From the NCBI GenBank assembly GCA_037893245.1, contig JBAIAA010000815.1:248001-312000 (forward strand): DNA of 64,000 nt. The letters are read 5' to 3'. How positions within the stretch are numbered: position 1 is the first letter of the stretch; every line of letters begins with the position of its first letter. Made by a program: the position numbers and the translations under genes. This document shows positions 63,201 through 64,000 of this stretch, in pieces. The notes below the pieces were generated by a model. It ran no database searches, was not told where the DNA came from, and saw only the letters and a list, made by a program, of their open reading frames with translations. Source of the DNA: Crossaster papposus (lineage: Eukaryota > Echinodermata > Asteroidea > Velatida > Solasteridae).

Positions 63201-64000
63201 GAGAACTCTGGGGCAGTTGCTGCCTATCAGCAGGGAAATCTTCACATTTGGATTATACGGCATCAGTTTCCGGGCTATAGGCTCAAGATGGCGCCACTGC
63301 TTGACCACGTCAGGCTTCGGAATTTGGGAAGATTTGGCAGGGATCTCATCACGCTTGAAGCAGACAGGGAGGTCAACAGCATGTTCTCTGGAGATGTCAA
63401 GTACTTCTAAACCGAGGATTCGGTTGCTTGTAATGCATGCGTTGCGCTCTTGCATCGTCGTCAGCAGCAGCTGGGTCTCTGGTCCTTGAATATTTAGTCG
63501 ATCACAAAGACTCTTGCTCACGAAACAGCTATTGGATTGATCATCAAGAACTGCATATTCAAGGGACTCTTTAGTCGGGTTGTTCTTTGGTCGAACTATC
63601 ACAGGGATAATCATACAGTGATCACCTTCACCATTCTGATGAGGACGGGCACAAACTGTTGTGCAATGTGACGTACTTTCGTCCTTAGCAACCTTTACTT
63701 CCTCATCTTTAGATTTCACCGGTTGTTGTCTCGTATCGTTGCGATGGAGACTGGTCAAGTGACTACCAGAACATGTTTCGCACTTACGTCGGTCCTTACA
63801 CTCTTTAACTTGGTGCTCATCACTGGACGCGCAGCCCATACATAATCTTCTCTGGAAGAAGAACGTCTTTCTATCCTTGTGGAGTTTTCTTCTGAAAGAT
63901 TTACACTTCTCGATGTGATGACCTCCATCACAAAATACGCATGGGCCCACAGCACTCTTGGATGGTTTACAGGGAGGACTTTCACTATTTGTTGCGGTGG
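60270..64000 (-). pseudogene. pol: BEL/Pao pol, 5' part: zinc knuckles, protease, RT, RNase H, integrase start
   Basis: One long frame, open to the window edge (no true start seen; gag would be upstream). Numbering from 63,950 downward: Cys/His knuckles at 4-70 (CVFCDGGHHIEKC, CETCSGSH); aspartic protease near 134-145 (AVLDDQS); reverse transcriptase at about 380-640 with MTDIKGMF (Asp487) and YVDD (566-569); RNase H from about 743 (FSDASEEGYGQC) to CNPADEASRG; the integrase zinc domain (HHHEKVHHMGRC...CVTCRK); and the first integrase catalytic regions, ending CDQG at the insertion. No internal stop, so loss of function seems recent and due to the insertion. Confidence 0.93.

Noticed and set aside
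60125-63489. Many plus-strand frames of 60-150 residues opposite pol
   Set aside because: Antisense shadows of the long BEL frame.

Overview
This is a piece of animal nuclear genome, probably from a marine invertebrate. The evidence is GT-AG introns of about 0.4-6 kb, a spliced soluble adenylyl cyclase gene, a U2 snRNA, tRNA-derived SINEs, and Tc1, non-LTR, BEL/Pao and Polinton-type mobile elements. The AT-rich background is full of short ACATGTAC-like palindromes. I cannot name the species. Most long open frames here are not genes: they are stop-free readings of minisatellites or fragments of mobile elements.

1-26,830 (+): one host gene, a soluble (type 10) adenylyl cyclase homologue. I traced 23 exons. 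They join in frame over 2,862 nt into 953 residues plus a stop, and the gene continues upstream of the window. Domain order is the end of the first cyclase homology domain (CHD1), the second cyclase homology domain (CHD2), a P-loop NTPase with Walker A and B, and a helical region. The protein then ends much earlier than the vertebrate one, on a single hydrophobic helix followed by one lysine. It therefore looks like a tail-anchored 'soluble' cyclase. Its introns carry a 22-bp satellite, a 10-bp minisatellite, a 25-bp minisatellite grown from a SINE, a Tc1 copy, a LINE, several MITE families, a 23-bp array, and a 1-kb tract that switches from C-rich to G-rich.

26,831-36,700: no host gene seen. 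A ~190-bp satellite occurs in three blocks. A 1.3-1.5 kb segment is duplicated. A ~4-kb element with inverted ends sits inside the satellite and carries a dead LINE on the minus strand; its ends hold repeated ATGGCGGCC motifs.

37,000-47,300: a decayed Polinton/Maverick-like element of about 9.4 kb, with related inverted ends and scraps of a type-B DNA polymerase frame, broken by MITEs. A well-conserved U2 snRNA sequence (minus strand) and other short inverted-repeat elements lie in the same interval.

47,300-55,100: repeat-dominated. It holds a 3.8-kb insertion whose two flanks are halves of another repeat, AT-rich TATTTT arrays, a near-perfect 114-bp hairpin, foldbacks and more MITEs.

56,264-64,000 (-): a BEL/Pao retrotransposon pol gene, split inside its integrase by a 3.19-kb insertion. 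That insertion has GGGCCCAC-rich arrays at both ends in opposite orientation, and its interior has a TATA box, a possible intron and a polyA signal.

The commonest shared element is a ~240-bp MITE with TTAA target duplications. Two copies interrupt identifiable coding sequence (a LINE and the Polinton polymerase), so their empty sites can be inferred exactly.
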